Source: Setaria digitata
Taxonomy: Eukaryota > Nematoda > Chromadorea > Rhabditida > Setariidae
NCBI GenBank assembly: GCA_003640385.1
Contig: RCAB01000362.1
Location: 1 to 64,000 of the forward strand
Direction: 5' to 3'
Length of the DNA: 64,000 bases
Below, piece after piece: positions 27,977 through 38,779 of this stretch (its first letter is position 1; the number at the start of each line of letters is the position of its first letter). A program made the position numbers and the translations under genes. The notes below the pieces were generated by a model. The model was not told where the DNA came from and made no database searches. It saw only the letters and a program-made list of their open reading frames with translations.

Positions 27977-29483
27977 ATGTGGAACGTTTGGTTTATCGTA
28001 ATCATCTTGGTTTACGGTAGTGTCGATACCGTATCAGGTTATCATCAACCGTGTTATTTCCCAGGTCCCTGTTGTCCAGCTCCACCTCCAGCCCCATGTC
28101 CTCCTATATCTCATTCTCATTCTGCACTTCCACCTCCACCCTTACCTGTACCACCTCCACCCTTACCTGCACCACCTCCACCTCCGTGCCCTCCGTGTCC
28201 TCCACCTCCACCTCCGTGTCCCCCACCCCCTCCTCCATGTCCACCACCCCCACCTCCGTGTCCACCACCGCCTCCTCCGTGTCCACCACCTCCGCCCCCA
28301 CCACCCTGTCCACCGCCACCACCTCCTAAACCCTGTCCACCCCCTCCACCTCCATGTCCTCCGCAGTATTGTCCTCCGCCACCGCCCCCACCTCCATGTC
28401 CTCCACCACCACCACCACCCGCTTGTCCTGCACCTTCATGTCCTGCGCACTACTGTCCCATGCCACCACCTCCATCTCCGTGTCCATCGGTATCTCCGGC
28501 TTATCCGTCGAAACCCTACCAGACTCCATCTCAGGAGTCCGATTTTTCAGCTGCTCAGCCACCGTTTTCACCTCAGTCTCAACTTCAACCTCAGCCTCAG
28601 CCATCACATCCAAATAACTGTGTGAGTACCACTTATTCAGTGAATTTGACAGCTCCAACTTGCGAAATTGCTCTTGAGTACTACCGTTAGAATCCATATA
28701 AGAAGTGAATTAAGCAAATGGTGGTTCGAGGCTTTCGAGAGCTTGCTGATCTGGCGAGCTCTAGAGATCAGTGATGCGAGGAGTTCTGAGCTCGCGACCA
28801 CTGCTAATCACGAAATTATTTCAGAATTTTCACTCTTACTTTTAGTAATACCTTTACTTTTATCAGCACTGCTCTAAAAATTAATCACAGATAAATGGCG
28901 ATTGCGGACGACGAAAGTTTGCAATATCACAAAGCGCAGCCCTCAATAGAGCGACATTTGTGGCTAATAAAGTAAGATATGCAAAAAAAAGTAGACAAAG
29001 AAGGACCAAACGTGAAGAAAAGGAACTAAACTTAAATTACACCTGTAATAGTCAAGATCTGGAAAGTATTATGGTCCAGGTATGATCATTTTTAGGTTAT
29101 TTGAGACTACTATAGTTGTTAAAATAATCCTAGTGTTGTATTTCTAGAGATTCATCGTTTCTAAAAAAAATTTCTGTTTTTTTGTTTTCAAGAAAATTAA
29201 AATTTTTGTTAGTTTCAAATCGTAAAGCTAAATGAAATGGACGGCGAAAGTTAGACATACAGTCTTATTCTACCTTAATTTCTACTATCCTTTCCTGTTG
29301 CAGAATTTGTCACCCAGTGTGACAAAATCAAAGTTGTTGATCCAGAAATTGGCCGAAGAAAAGCTGAAACGTGATTTCAACGTGATCTGCTCAGATAACT
29401 CATTCTCCTTTACAACACATGCTACTGTATATTGTCAGACGGTTCAATTTAACATTGTGTGCTACGCTTTTTCCGTAGACTAA
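27977..29483 (+). CDS. Secreted Cys/Pro-rich protein with ground-like domain
   Basis: Three exons, 27977-28621, 28891-29079 and 29304-29483, join in phase 0 to give 337 residues. Residues 1-21 (MWNVWFIVIILVYGSVDTVSG) are a clear signal peptide. A proline-rich stalk of about 150 residues follows, built largely of repeated Cys-Pro6 heptads coded by 21-base units. A basic segment near residues 249-256 (SRQRRTKR) looks like a proprotein convertase site. Residues 267-337 form a ground-like domain: C267, C307 in FNVICSD, C322 in VYCQ and C331 in IVCYAF. Ground-like proteins are hedgehog-related nematode secreted proteins, often tied to cuticle or glia; the role here is inference. Intron 1 has a strong GTGAGT donor; if it is kept, translation stops at 28690 without the domain. 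I chose the ATG at 27977, since the GTG three bases upstream is not a start. Confidence 0.88.
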
Positions 29484-29508
29484 TTATTTTAATAATAATG
29501 ACATAATT

Positions 29509-29514
29509 AATAAA
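29509..29514 (+). terminator. AATAAA polyadenylation signal
   Basis: AATAAA lies 26 bases after the stop of the ground-like gene. A second copy at 29544-29549 lies within a repeated ATTAATAAAATTAA. Either could direct cleavage. Confidence 0.5.
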
Positions 29515-32500
29515 ATTAATAGTAATACGTTAAATGCTTCATTAATAAAATTAACAGTAAGATTTTTACATCATAACAATATAATCCTTACATCAAAATG
29601 ACAGAAGTCTAAGTACATCAATTAAAATATTTTATTTATAGAAATTTTTATATTTTTTCCCTACTCTCAATTTTTCCTGATTTTCTTTCTCCATATTATA
29701 TTTTAAAATTTAATTATAGTAAAATGATTAGATTAATTTTGATTATAAATGATAGGAAAAAAGAAAACAAATTCCTCTGCATTATACTAAAGTTATAATT
29801 TCTAAATGGAACTGGAAAAATAACATTACAGATCCTTCAAAATGATGATTGATCATGAGAAAAATAACCTAAAATCCTACGGGTTTAATTTTTTAACAGT
29901 AATTAGTTCATGGTTATCTAATACCTAAACATGATCGCGATACTTCCACGATGTTAAAAGTTTTCTCAATCATCTTTAAGATATATTGAAAGCATGAAAT
30001 TAATTAAACTAATTAGCACAAACCCTATTAATACTTTCAGCGGAAAAATGACCTATTCCAGTTGTCATAAATTCCTTGTTTCATGTCTTGCTAAAATTGT
30101 ACATTTAGAGAGTGAATTATGAAAAGTGATTTCCTGCTCCTTAATAGATTATCCGCGAAATTTGAATCGATCATTATTGAGTATCGAACAGTCAACCTGT
30201 GTTGATCAAGAAATTTGCAACCTTTCAGACTGCTTCATAGATCTTTTGAGCAAGTGAAATGATTTACAAGATACAGTAGTATTCTGGTTATTTATTTATT
30301 AATTAATTTTCCCGATTTATAAAAATACAGTTCCCATTTGAATGATTGCTCAGCAGATAATCATGGTCCCATCTGCTAGTTTATCAGAGATTTCGAAATT
30401 TCGATGAAGGTTATTATTAACTTTCATTGTCATGAACCGATCTTTCGACACCACTTTTACATTTCCTGTTAATAAATTTTTGTTCCGAGCATTAATCATT
30501 CGCTTATCAGTTAAATGTAGGAAATATCAGACTTTTAGACTGTTAGATTTATTGCAGAAGATATTGGGAATGTTTGGATTTGCAAGCAATTTTTGAACGT
30601 CTTTGGATGATTTTGTTTTGCTCCTATGAAATGATCATTCACTTTTGTTTCAATCTTATCAAACAAATTACAATTTTCACGGATGACGTGAAAATTAAAA
30701 TTAAAATTCAAATGCAACAAACATTGTTACTCTTCATGCAAAAGCAATTGTATATGAGACAAGAAAGATTTCAGTACAAATAAGACTTCAGTCTTATTCC
30801 CATCAGAAAAATAATACTTAATAAATCAAAATTTATTTGCAACTTCCAGTTTTTCACATCAATTTCTGATTTCTTTTTCATTTTTCTTCATTCAGTAAAT
30901 TACATGTGCTCCAAATAAAATTAAAAATAAGTATAGAAATGTTTATTTTTTCTTTTTTGAAATTTCTCTCAGATGTTTGTTTGTTTTTCCTTTTTTTTTT
31001 TTTTTTTTTTTTTTTTTCGAATCACTGCTCAGATGAATAGAGAAAATAAAATTAAAACTAAAAGAGAAAACTTTCCAATTCAATTATAAAATTAATTTTA
31101 TTTAGGATTTGCAAAAATGAAAACATCGTCACTTCAATTAAGTATAATATTAATCAATTATTGTTCAAAAAAAAAAAATGAACACAAGTATTGAAAAGAA
31201 ATTGTGCCAACTATTTAACAAGATACCTATTATCAATTAAGGTACCATTTTTGAATTTAGCTTATATGTGAGGAACCTTTTAATGGCATTTGCTTATGGA
31301 AGTGTAATTTCCAAACTTCCAAAAATTTTCTTAAATGAGACAATATTGTGAAGTTTTTCCATGCCTCTGCTCCCTTTAATTCTTTGAAATCCCAGAAAAA
31401 AGCCAAAAAGGAAAAAAAAATTGTCTCTGTAATAGATCTAAATGGAAGAAATAATCATGGAAAATTATTGACGGTAAAAAGAGCAATATATAAAAAAAAA
31501 AAGAGAACGGACATAATAATGATAAATTATTGGGAACAATGAAGCACAAGGGAATAGTTAGTAAATATTTAACCGCAAATAAGCCTAGCATCTATATGGC
31601 TTATAGAATTAGGTAGAAAGGTCAAGAGACTGAAACTTGCATAAGGTTAGTGCAGTGCAAGTAATGGAAGAAAAAAGAAGAATTGGTAAAATCAAAGGAA
31701 AGAGCACGTAGAACTATTGCTACTTTGAGGACTCGAAGTGATAGTGTAATGGAGATAAAATAAAGGTATCCTGGCAATAATTCCTGATTTCACATTGGGT
31801 CTTTGGCCAGTGTTTCGCATTACAGAGGCTAATATACTATACAATGCTTCTAGCTTATCCGTTTATACTGAAGCTTTCGAAAATAGATCATGCCACATTC
31901 ATTTGATTACTAATTAGTCATCGTGACAAAACTGTGCTGTAATTGGGTTGCATCACAATGTGGTATACGGTCGTGTCTCATTGCAGGTGAGTTGAGATAT
32001 TCGTGAAATGTGTACACTTTAATGTAGTGGAAATTATCTTTTCTGGTCTACATTATTTGAAAAATTGTAGTGGTAGTTATTTTTGATTTCTTCTACTTCC
32101 TTGAATTTTAGGATATTAAATAAGAATATAATTTCTATTGGAGGCTGTTCTAATTTTAAACAAGATCACCGCGTTTGACCTGTGCTGATGTGTGATAATG
32201 ATAAGGATATGTTGCTACTGTGGAATTGTGAAATTTCATATCGATCCCATTTGAAGCGTAGTGCTACACGTCACGAAAGCGCTTGTAATGGTCTGTGTAT
32301 TTTTTTCTTAAGTTGTGGCTATGGCACCTTTGGCTTTTTTCTAATTTCCTAATCATTTGTTCCCTTTGTTATCAGTGATGTCTTATCATTCTTAATATTT
32401 TTGTGATATTAGTGTTTTGATAGTAATTGATAAATTTAAAATTTCTAAGTTTAGTTCCTGAACCTCTCACATTTAATTCTCATTAAAAGTATAGATTATA

Positions 32501-32679
32501 ATAAGTTGTATTTGATTTTTTCTACATTTCCTTGCATTTTAACATATCAAATAAGGATTAATTTTGTATTTATACTGTTCTAATTTTAAATAAAGCATGC
32601 ATTTTGATATGATGATAGAAATGCTATGTTGATGTTGGTAAATGTTACGACATATTATATAACAAATAATTATATATCA
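29515..32679. other. Intergenic region between ground-like gene and IWS1
   Basis: No gene is supported. Two frames read more like protein than their surroundings: 30130-30258 plus (contains CVDQEICNLSDCFIDLLSK) and about 31760-31918 plus (contains DFTLGLWPVFRITEANILYN). Neither has a start codon or good flanking splice sites. Two diverged copies of a block about 430 bp apart (32078-32220 and 32512-32640) sit just upstream of IWS1. A long T-run lies near 30990-31017. Confidence 0.5.
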
Positions 32680-32680
32680 G
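32670..32680 (+). promoter_or_regulatory. Probable spliced-leader acceptor of IWS1
   Basis: TTATATATCAG ends immediately before the ATG at 32681. An acceptor-type AG touching the start codon is typical of nematode trans-spliced mRNAs, leaving almost no gene-encoded 5' leader. Confidence 0.5.
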
Positions 32681-35600
32681 ATGGCAGAGTCGGAAGAAGG
32701 TGATGCTGATGCTCATGAATCTGGAAGCTTCGACAACAGTCGAGATAATGAGAATGTTGATTTAAGTCCATCTGGATCTATAGATGTATTTTTTATAGTT
32801 TATTTCCATTAAGATACTTTTTTCTCTATTGATAGTCATCTTACTTGAAGGCGCCATGTGGGATTTGTGGAAATGAGAATTGCCAAATAATTTGTAGCGA
32901 TGAGAATGCTTGTTCGGGTGCTTTTGAAAGCAATTCTAAATGATGAATTAACGAAAGCAATAAGGTAAATTATTTTATTAGGATACATGTCACTGTTTTA
33001 GTTGGTTTCTCATACGAGCGGTAATACTGATGATGCAAAAGGTACCGATGACAATGAACATGAAAAAGATAGCACTCCATCTCATTCACATTCATCGTCA
33101 CCCAAGTTTGTTTCTTTAGCGAAGTGTTTGATAGATTAATATTGATAGGGTTATCGTTTCTTAATTTCATAGTATGGCCCTATTATAAGAAAACTAGTCA
33201 AAAAATATACAAATGTAGTTCACAGTTTGTTGAAGGTAACGGATTTGAGTGATTCAGGATTGTGGAGGAGCTGAAAGAGGAAGACAGTGTTGACCATGAC
33301 GAAGTGTTTGAGCAAAATTCCGAAACTGTGGCAGTCGGAGAAGATGTTAATTCGAATAGTGAAAAAGAAAAGGCAGACACAAGTCATGAAAGAAATGATG
33401 ACGATTCTGATAGGGACGAAGGTTTTAACAAAATAGCTTTCCTTGCTTGGATACATGAAACAAATATTCTGATTCCAGTTTTGTAGGTCGGGTCCTGATT
33501 TTGTCTTCCTAATCACATTTCCCTTGTTAAAGTCTTTCGAAATTCCTTTTTTCGAAAAACAAAGTTGCAGATAAACAGGCTGGCCCTTCGAAACCGCGAC
33601 GCATTATGCTGTCCAGTGATGAAGAAGATAATGTGAATCCTGCTCCGCTGACGCCAAAATCAAGGTGATTGCACTGCTAGTAATTTATTATAACGTTATT
33701 CATTCCGAATTTGATAAAAACGAGTAATCCTTGTAGTTGGTAAAAGCAGCAATTTTCAAGTAAAACTTTTGATTTCCTAACCATATTTTGTCCTCTTATA
33801 ACAGCCTCGCTGCTTTTTCAGAGATGATTCAGAATCCGAAGGTGATGGAGAGCATGCTGAAGTTGGTGTTGGTGAGCTGATGACAAATATATTCGGTGAA
33901 GATAGCGATGATGAAAAAGATGAAGATACAGCTCAGGTACAGTACCAGGTAGAGTATTTGACTGTAGTAATTTGTAGCAGCACATGATATTTTTATTTGA
34001 ATCTTTATTTAAGGCGCAAAGGAATCTTGGATTTTAAACTTCAAAAAAAATGCCTGTTCTGTTAAAATAAGAGTAACTCTGTATTCTGTTCAGACAACTG
34101 AATTTTTTCATTATACGAATTTATTCTAATCTGAGCCGAAAAGCAAGGGGATTTATGACGACAAATTTTTGCTAACCATTTTTAATATTTGCTTTTCGAT
34201 TTAGGGTGAAGGAAATGGTCCAGAGGGTGATGACGACGAGCCACGATATGTTCGGGATGAAAATGACGAGGATGACGGGTAAATCTTTCTTTACGAAGCA
34301 TTTTACACACATAGATTATTCATACTCAGGGGTAGCTTCAACTGAACGAGCGAACAGTCGTATGTGATAAAACTTGGAATAGTTTAATTTTTTCTTCATC
34401 CATGAGTAAACCTGCAGTAAACATAGCCTTTATTTGTTTGTTTTGATTTTATAAATTGTCCGATGATTTCTAGGCGAGTTTGGGATTTTGACGCGATGAT
34501 GCGAGAGAAAAAAGCAGAACGGCGAAGACCAAGAAGACGTCGGCGAGATGGTTCGATTGATGTTGGTGGCGCCTATGATGATCAAATTAAAATGCTTATT
34601 GATGCTATGAAAGCTGCAGCAAAAGTATAATTCTACTTTTTCTGAAGGGATGTTTGGATATGGGTATTTTAATTAGTAATCGGAGGAAAATGAGACTTCT
34701 GTTACAAGTCCTTAAATTCCACCTATTTAATTGCTAATTTAACCTCTAATTATTAATATAAGCTAGTTTCAGATATTTCCATTATTTTTTTCTATAGGGT
34801 TTTTATGTAATATCTTGATAATAAAATGTTTTAGGATGACCGCCATTCCAATATGGAACGTCGGCCGGCTTTGCAGAAGCGTAAAATGCTACCACACGTA
34901 AAGGCAATGTTAATAAAGCATGATTTGATGGAAGCTATAATCGGTGAGTTAATACTACTTCCTGGCGCACTTTAGATTCTTGATGGTTATTTCTGAGAGA
35001 ATTTAAAATCTTTCAGTGAAAAGTTAGCAGAATTTCTACTGAAGAAATACTTCTGCAGCAGGAATCTTTTGACCAAATCAAGCATCTCATTTGTCTTATG
35101 TTTTGATAGCCCTGTATGGTATTATGGGACTGATCGGGAAGTATTTTAGATATCTAATGCATTTCATATATTTTTGTAGACAATGGCATGATGAACGTGA
35201 TATCCGAATGGTTAGCACCGTTACCCGACAAATCACTTCCTGCATTGGAAATTCGAACAGATTTGTTAAAAATTCTGCAGGATTTCAATCGATTGGAGCC
35301 GGGAACTTTAAAACAGTCTGGACTAGGACGTGCTGTAATGCTACTCTACAAGCACCCACGTGAAACTAAAGAAAACAAAGCCCTTGCTGCGCGATTGATT
35401 AGCGATTGGGCTAGGCCCATTTTTCAGGTTCATGATTCTCCATCTTCTTTTCTCGTTATATTCTTCATTATTCATTTCCGTTCCAAAATCAGTTCCCTAG
35501 TTCATGTGATGTCATTCCTGATAAAAGTCTCATAGTATAATGACAAATAGTTTTTAGTTAGTAGAGATATTTCTCTCTTCTAGGTTTTAACGTTTGTCTC

Positions 35601-36406
35601 TGCTGATATCAGCACCGTTTTATGAAAATTGCTTTAAAATGAAATACATCTGCATAATTAGCAAACGAAGACGCCTATAAGATGTTTATTCATTTGAAAT
35701 CATAAAACCTTTATCTAAATTTTTTTCTAGAAGAAGTAAGGAACATATATGTGAGAATCTCTCTTGTTCAATTTTCAGCTAGACACAGATTTTCGTTCAA
35801 TGACAAAAGATGAGCGTGTACAGCGTGATTATGCGCAGCTACCGGAAGCCAAACGGCGCCGCTTAGAGTATGTTCTGTTGCTGTTTTAAATTTCAGTTGT
35901 TAGTAGGATTTAGTCTTCTGCAAAATTCTTATATAGAGTACTGTTTTTTAAACAACTGGTAGCATATTCGGTTAACACAAAATGATGCTTGTATTACATA
36001 AAATTTCTCTTAACATTTGTTCTCTTGAAACTGGAAGTTTAATTTTACTTGAAATCATACAGTTGACCATGTTTTACTCGTCACTTGATGAAGTCTCATT
36101 ATCTGAGTGGTGAAACTTGAGCAGGTTATTTTTAGTGCTGGGTCAGAAAGTTCAGATGCCGAAAAGGAAACATCAGAGCCTCGTCCTGGTGATAAAGGTT
36201 TTATAATGCGCGCACGTGTACCTCGGCCGTCTCAAAAAGATTATGTTGTACGTCCGAAAAGTAATGTTGAAGGTCAATTTCGCGGAGCAACAAAGAACCG
36301 TTCTAATAGTCGTTTCGACCGAACACAAAGAGAATTTAAAGAGCGTACGAAGCAGCAACGGGCGCAACGAGCCGTTGCTGTAAGTATTAATCGTGTTAGC
36401 ATATAG
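32681..36406 (+). CDS. iws-1: Transcription elongation factor IWS1/Spn1
   Basis: Eleven exons: 32681-32785, 33002-33105, 33258-33421, 33571-33664, 33822-33948, 34205-34278, 34474-34624, 34835-34943, 35180-35427, 35779-35867 and 36136-36406, all in phase, 511 residues. IWS1 binds the Spt6 histone chaperone and RNA polymerase II during elongation. Residues 1 to about 222 are acidic and disordered ([18 protein letters not shown]). A basic patch ([12 protein letters not shown]) leads into the TFIIS N-terminal-like domain at about 283-392, with the family signatures [38 protein letters not shown] and DWARPIF. The C-terminal block [20 protein letters not shown] with VVRPK is also typical. The ATG follows an acceptor-like AG. 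The first intron splits very acidic sequence, so exons 1-3 are less certain than 7-11. Exon 5 has two in-frame donors (33936 and 33948), and the C-terminus may splice differently. Confidence 0.92.
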
Positions 36407-38779
36407 CCAATATTATTACAGTTTCGGCTACATTATAAGAACTCACAACAGGATTTTGCAATCAGAAGATATGCTCATTTTTTGATCTTTTAGTTCAGAT
36501 AAACCTGTTATGTGTTCTTTAAGAATTTCATGGTCTTATTTTTTATTCCCCACTGTATAAATATTTGGTGAGTACATTTGTTCCTGGATTTTCAAAAGTA
36601 TTTGAATTCATGATTGTTTGAAATTTCTTTTGATTTTACTCGAATGTTACCGTCAGTGTTCGCCATCTGTAGAGGTAAGGCTTTGTTGTGTGAAATTCTT
36701 TATGAAATATTAAAAATCTCTGAATATAAGTCATAGTTTTTAAAGTTCTCTGTTCTTAAAAGTAACTGTTCCTTTAATATCTAGAAATAATTGTTTTCTC
36801 CTTTATTATATCATTGTCTTTTTCTGATTCTTTGCATTTTAAAAACCCACTCGAGTTCATACAGTAAGCCTTCCGTCAATTTATGCGTGTACTGCTACCT
36901 TGTATGTTCAGTTATTGCGCAGCACTTGAGGATTTATATTTGTCTTATAAATAAGTTTGAGATTTTGGAAAAGTGCTGTCTCTCGGCCTGTTTCCGTAAG
37001 ATGAGTGCTGCGCATTGAGACTTTGTTATTTTTCTTGATGCACTATTGATTTAAAACTAATTTTTTTAGCTTACCAAACTTCGTAATGTTATAATGTATA
37101 TGGTTCGTGCTAAGGATGAGAACGCTAAGCTTTCAACGTTTCATTTATTTTTCTTTAAATGAAATGTAAAACTTATTCTCTACTGAGTTTTGGTATCACC
37201 CTAATTCCTTAAGATGTTTGCAAAATATGTATTATTATGGAGGACATTTTATTATACAAACGAATATATAGCAGAGTGACAGCTGCATAAGAAACGCTAG
37301 TGATTGTTGAAGAAAAGAAAGTCATTGAAATTGCTCGCATCATAAGAAGTAGCGTATATTATCATACCTTATCATGTGCTGTACAATGTAAAATTATAAA
37401 TTTGAATCCGATGAAGGGTTTGAAATCTCTTAAATCAGTAATGGGAAGAGGGTCGCTTGTGGGACAGATGGGCGTGTTTTCATTATTTGTTATTCCACTG
37501 AAAATTGCACAGTGGCCCCGTCAAAGCAGTGCACATCTCGCAGTGTAAAACGTTGATGAGTAGATGGGTCAGTGATGGTGTGTACTTTTTTTATGATCTA
37601 AGTGGGGTGTTTGTGCTTTCGGTTTTGTTTTCCTATTGTTATTGCGTTATATTCTTCCAGAATGATGTATTATGATAAATTGTTCAATTCCGGGAAGTGT
37701 TTTGCAATAAGTTTTTGGTACATTCGGAAAAGTTTTTAGTAATGTGTTTATTATAAATTACAGGGTAGTGTCGACATTCTTTTAGTTAATATCACTTGAA
37801 ATTGGAATGGTGTTAATGTAAATTTATGTAAAGGTACATTTGCTACTCTTCCAATTGATTTTAAATTATAATAACGATGATAATAGTGCTTTTTAGGTAT
37901 GATGAGCAAAGAAAAAAAGATACCTTCGAGTACTTTCGTGATTTCTACATTTTTCAGTATCTTTTAAGTGCTGTGTATAAATGTGTTGTGAACATCAATA
38001 CATTCTTGGAATTTTTGTAAAAATTTTCGCTGATTTTTATATTTCTTAACATCTTTCAAGTGTTGCGTATAACTGTTTATATTTTAAAGTATATTCAGTT
38101 ATACAATATGAAAGTATTATCATTTATTAATATTCAAGTATTGTATTTTAGAAGTGAATATAATATGGAACGAAGAAAAAAAGTAGCAGTTCTACTTCAA
38201 TGACATTTTATCACTTTTATGAAATATGTTAGGATAAATAATAAGATAGTGAAGATGCTGAACCTTTGACTAAGACTGATTATTGTAAATAGGAAATTAG
38301 CAGAACAGGTTTTTTCCCCGACATAGGTAGAGGTTACTTTGTATGTTGTGATGTATTTATCATTGAAGTGAATCTTAATAATACGTATCATATGATGTAA
38401 AGTCTATTATTTTTGCCAGTGATTGGACATGATTTTGAATAATGTAAATTTCCATATTCATTTCTATTTTAGTGTTCTTGATCATATTTTGTGGTGCTAT
38501 AATCTTGCTTGCTAATTTGTTTACTGAGTGATGAACACTACATAATAAGCTGTTTATATATTATTTCATCTGGAGCATATTATTGCACTTATTTGGTATT
38601 TGTGCATCTTTCTGTTTGGTCATATTAGGTCGTTGTGATTGGTAACTTTCGATTTCTGCAAATATGCAGATTTCGAGTTGTGGATAAAATGGCGTTTCAG
38701 TTTTTTAGTAAATTGAAGGAAACTTTATTTACAGAAAATAATATTATTGGATGCTGCTGAAAGTGGCTGACGGCAAAAT
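36407..38779. other. Intergenic region between IWS1 and RNF13-like gene
   Basis: This probably contains the IWS1 3' untranslated region and the RNF13-like promoter. One plus-strand open frame, 37300-37548 (83 codons, beginning GTG, containing KKVIEIARIIRSSVYYHT), reads like protein but has no ATG start, no recognised domain and no neighbouring exons. An acceptor-like TTTTTTTAG at 37061-37069 opens a 30-codon frame ending at 37161, which could be an alternative last exon of IWS1. A hydrophobic ATG-less frame lies near 38470-38530. Confidence 0.5.

Noticed and set aside
28020..28697. Five further open frames on both strands across the proline stalk
   Set aside because: All are frame shadows of the C-rich 21-base repeat. 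Only the frame with the signal peptide joins in phase to the ground-like domain exons.
28668..28877. 69-codon plus frame after the ground-like exon 1
   Set aside because: It lies mostly within intron 1 of the ground-like gene, has no signal peptide or domain, and overlaps the spliced model.
32160..32330. Zinc-finger-like string (WNCEISYRSHLKRSATRHE) upstream of IWS1
   Set aside because: It lacks the second zinc ligand pair at the right spacing, has stops close by upstream, and has no acceptor in phase. It also lies at the edge of a diverged duplication.
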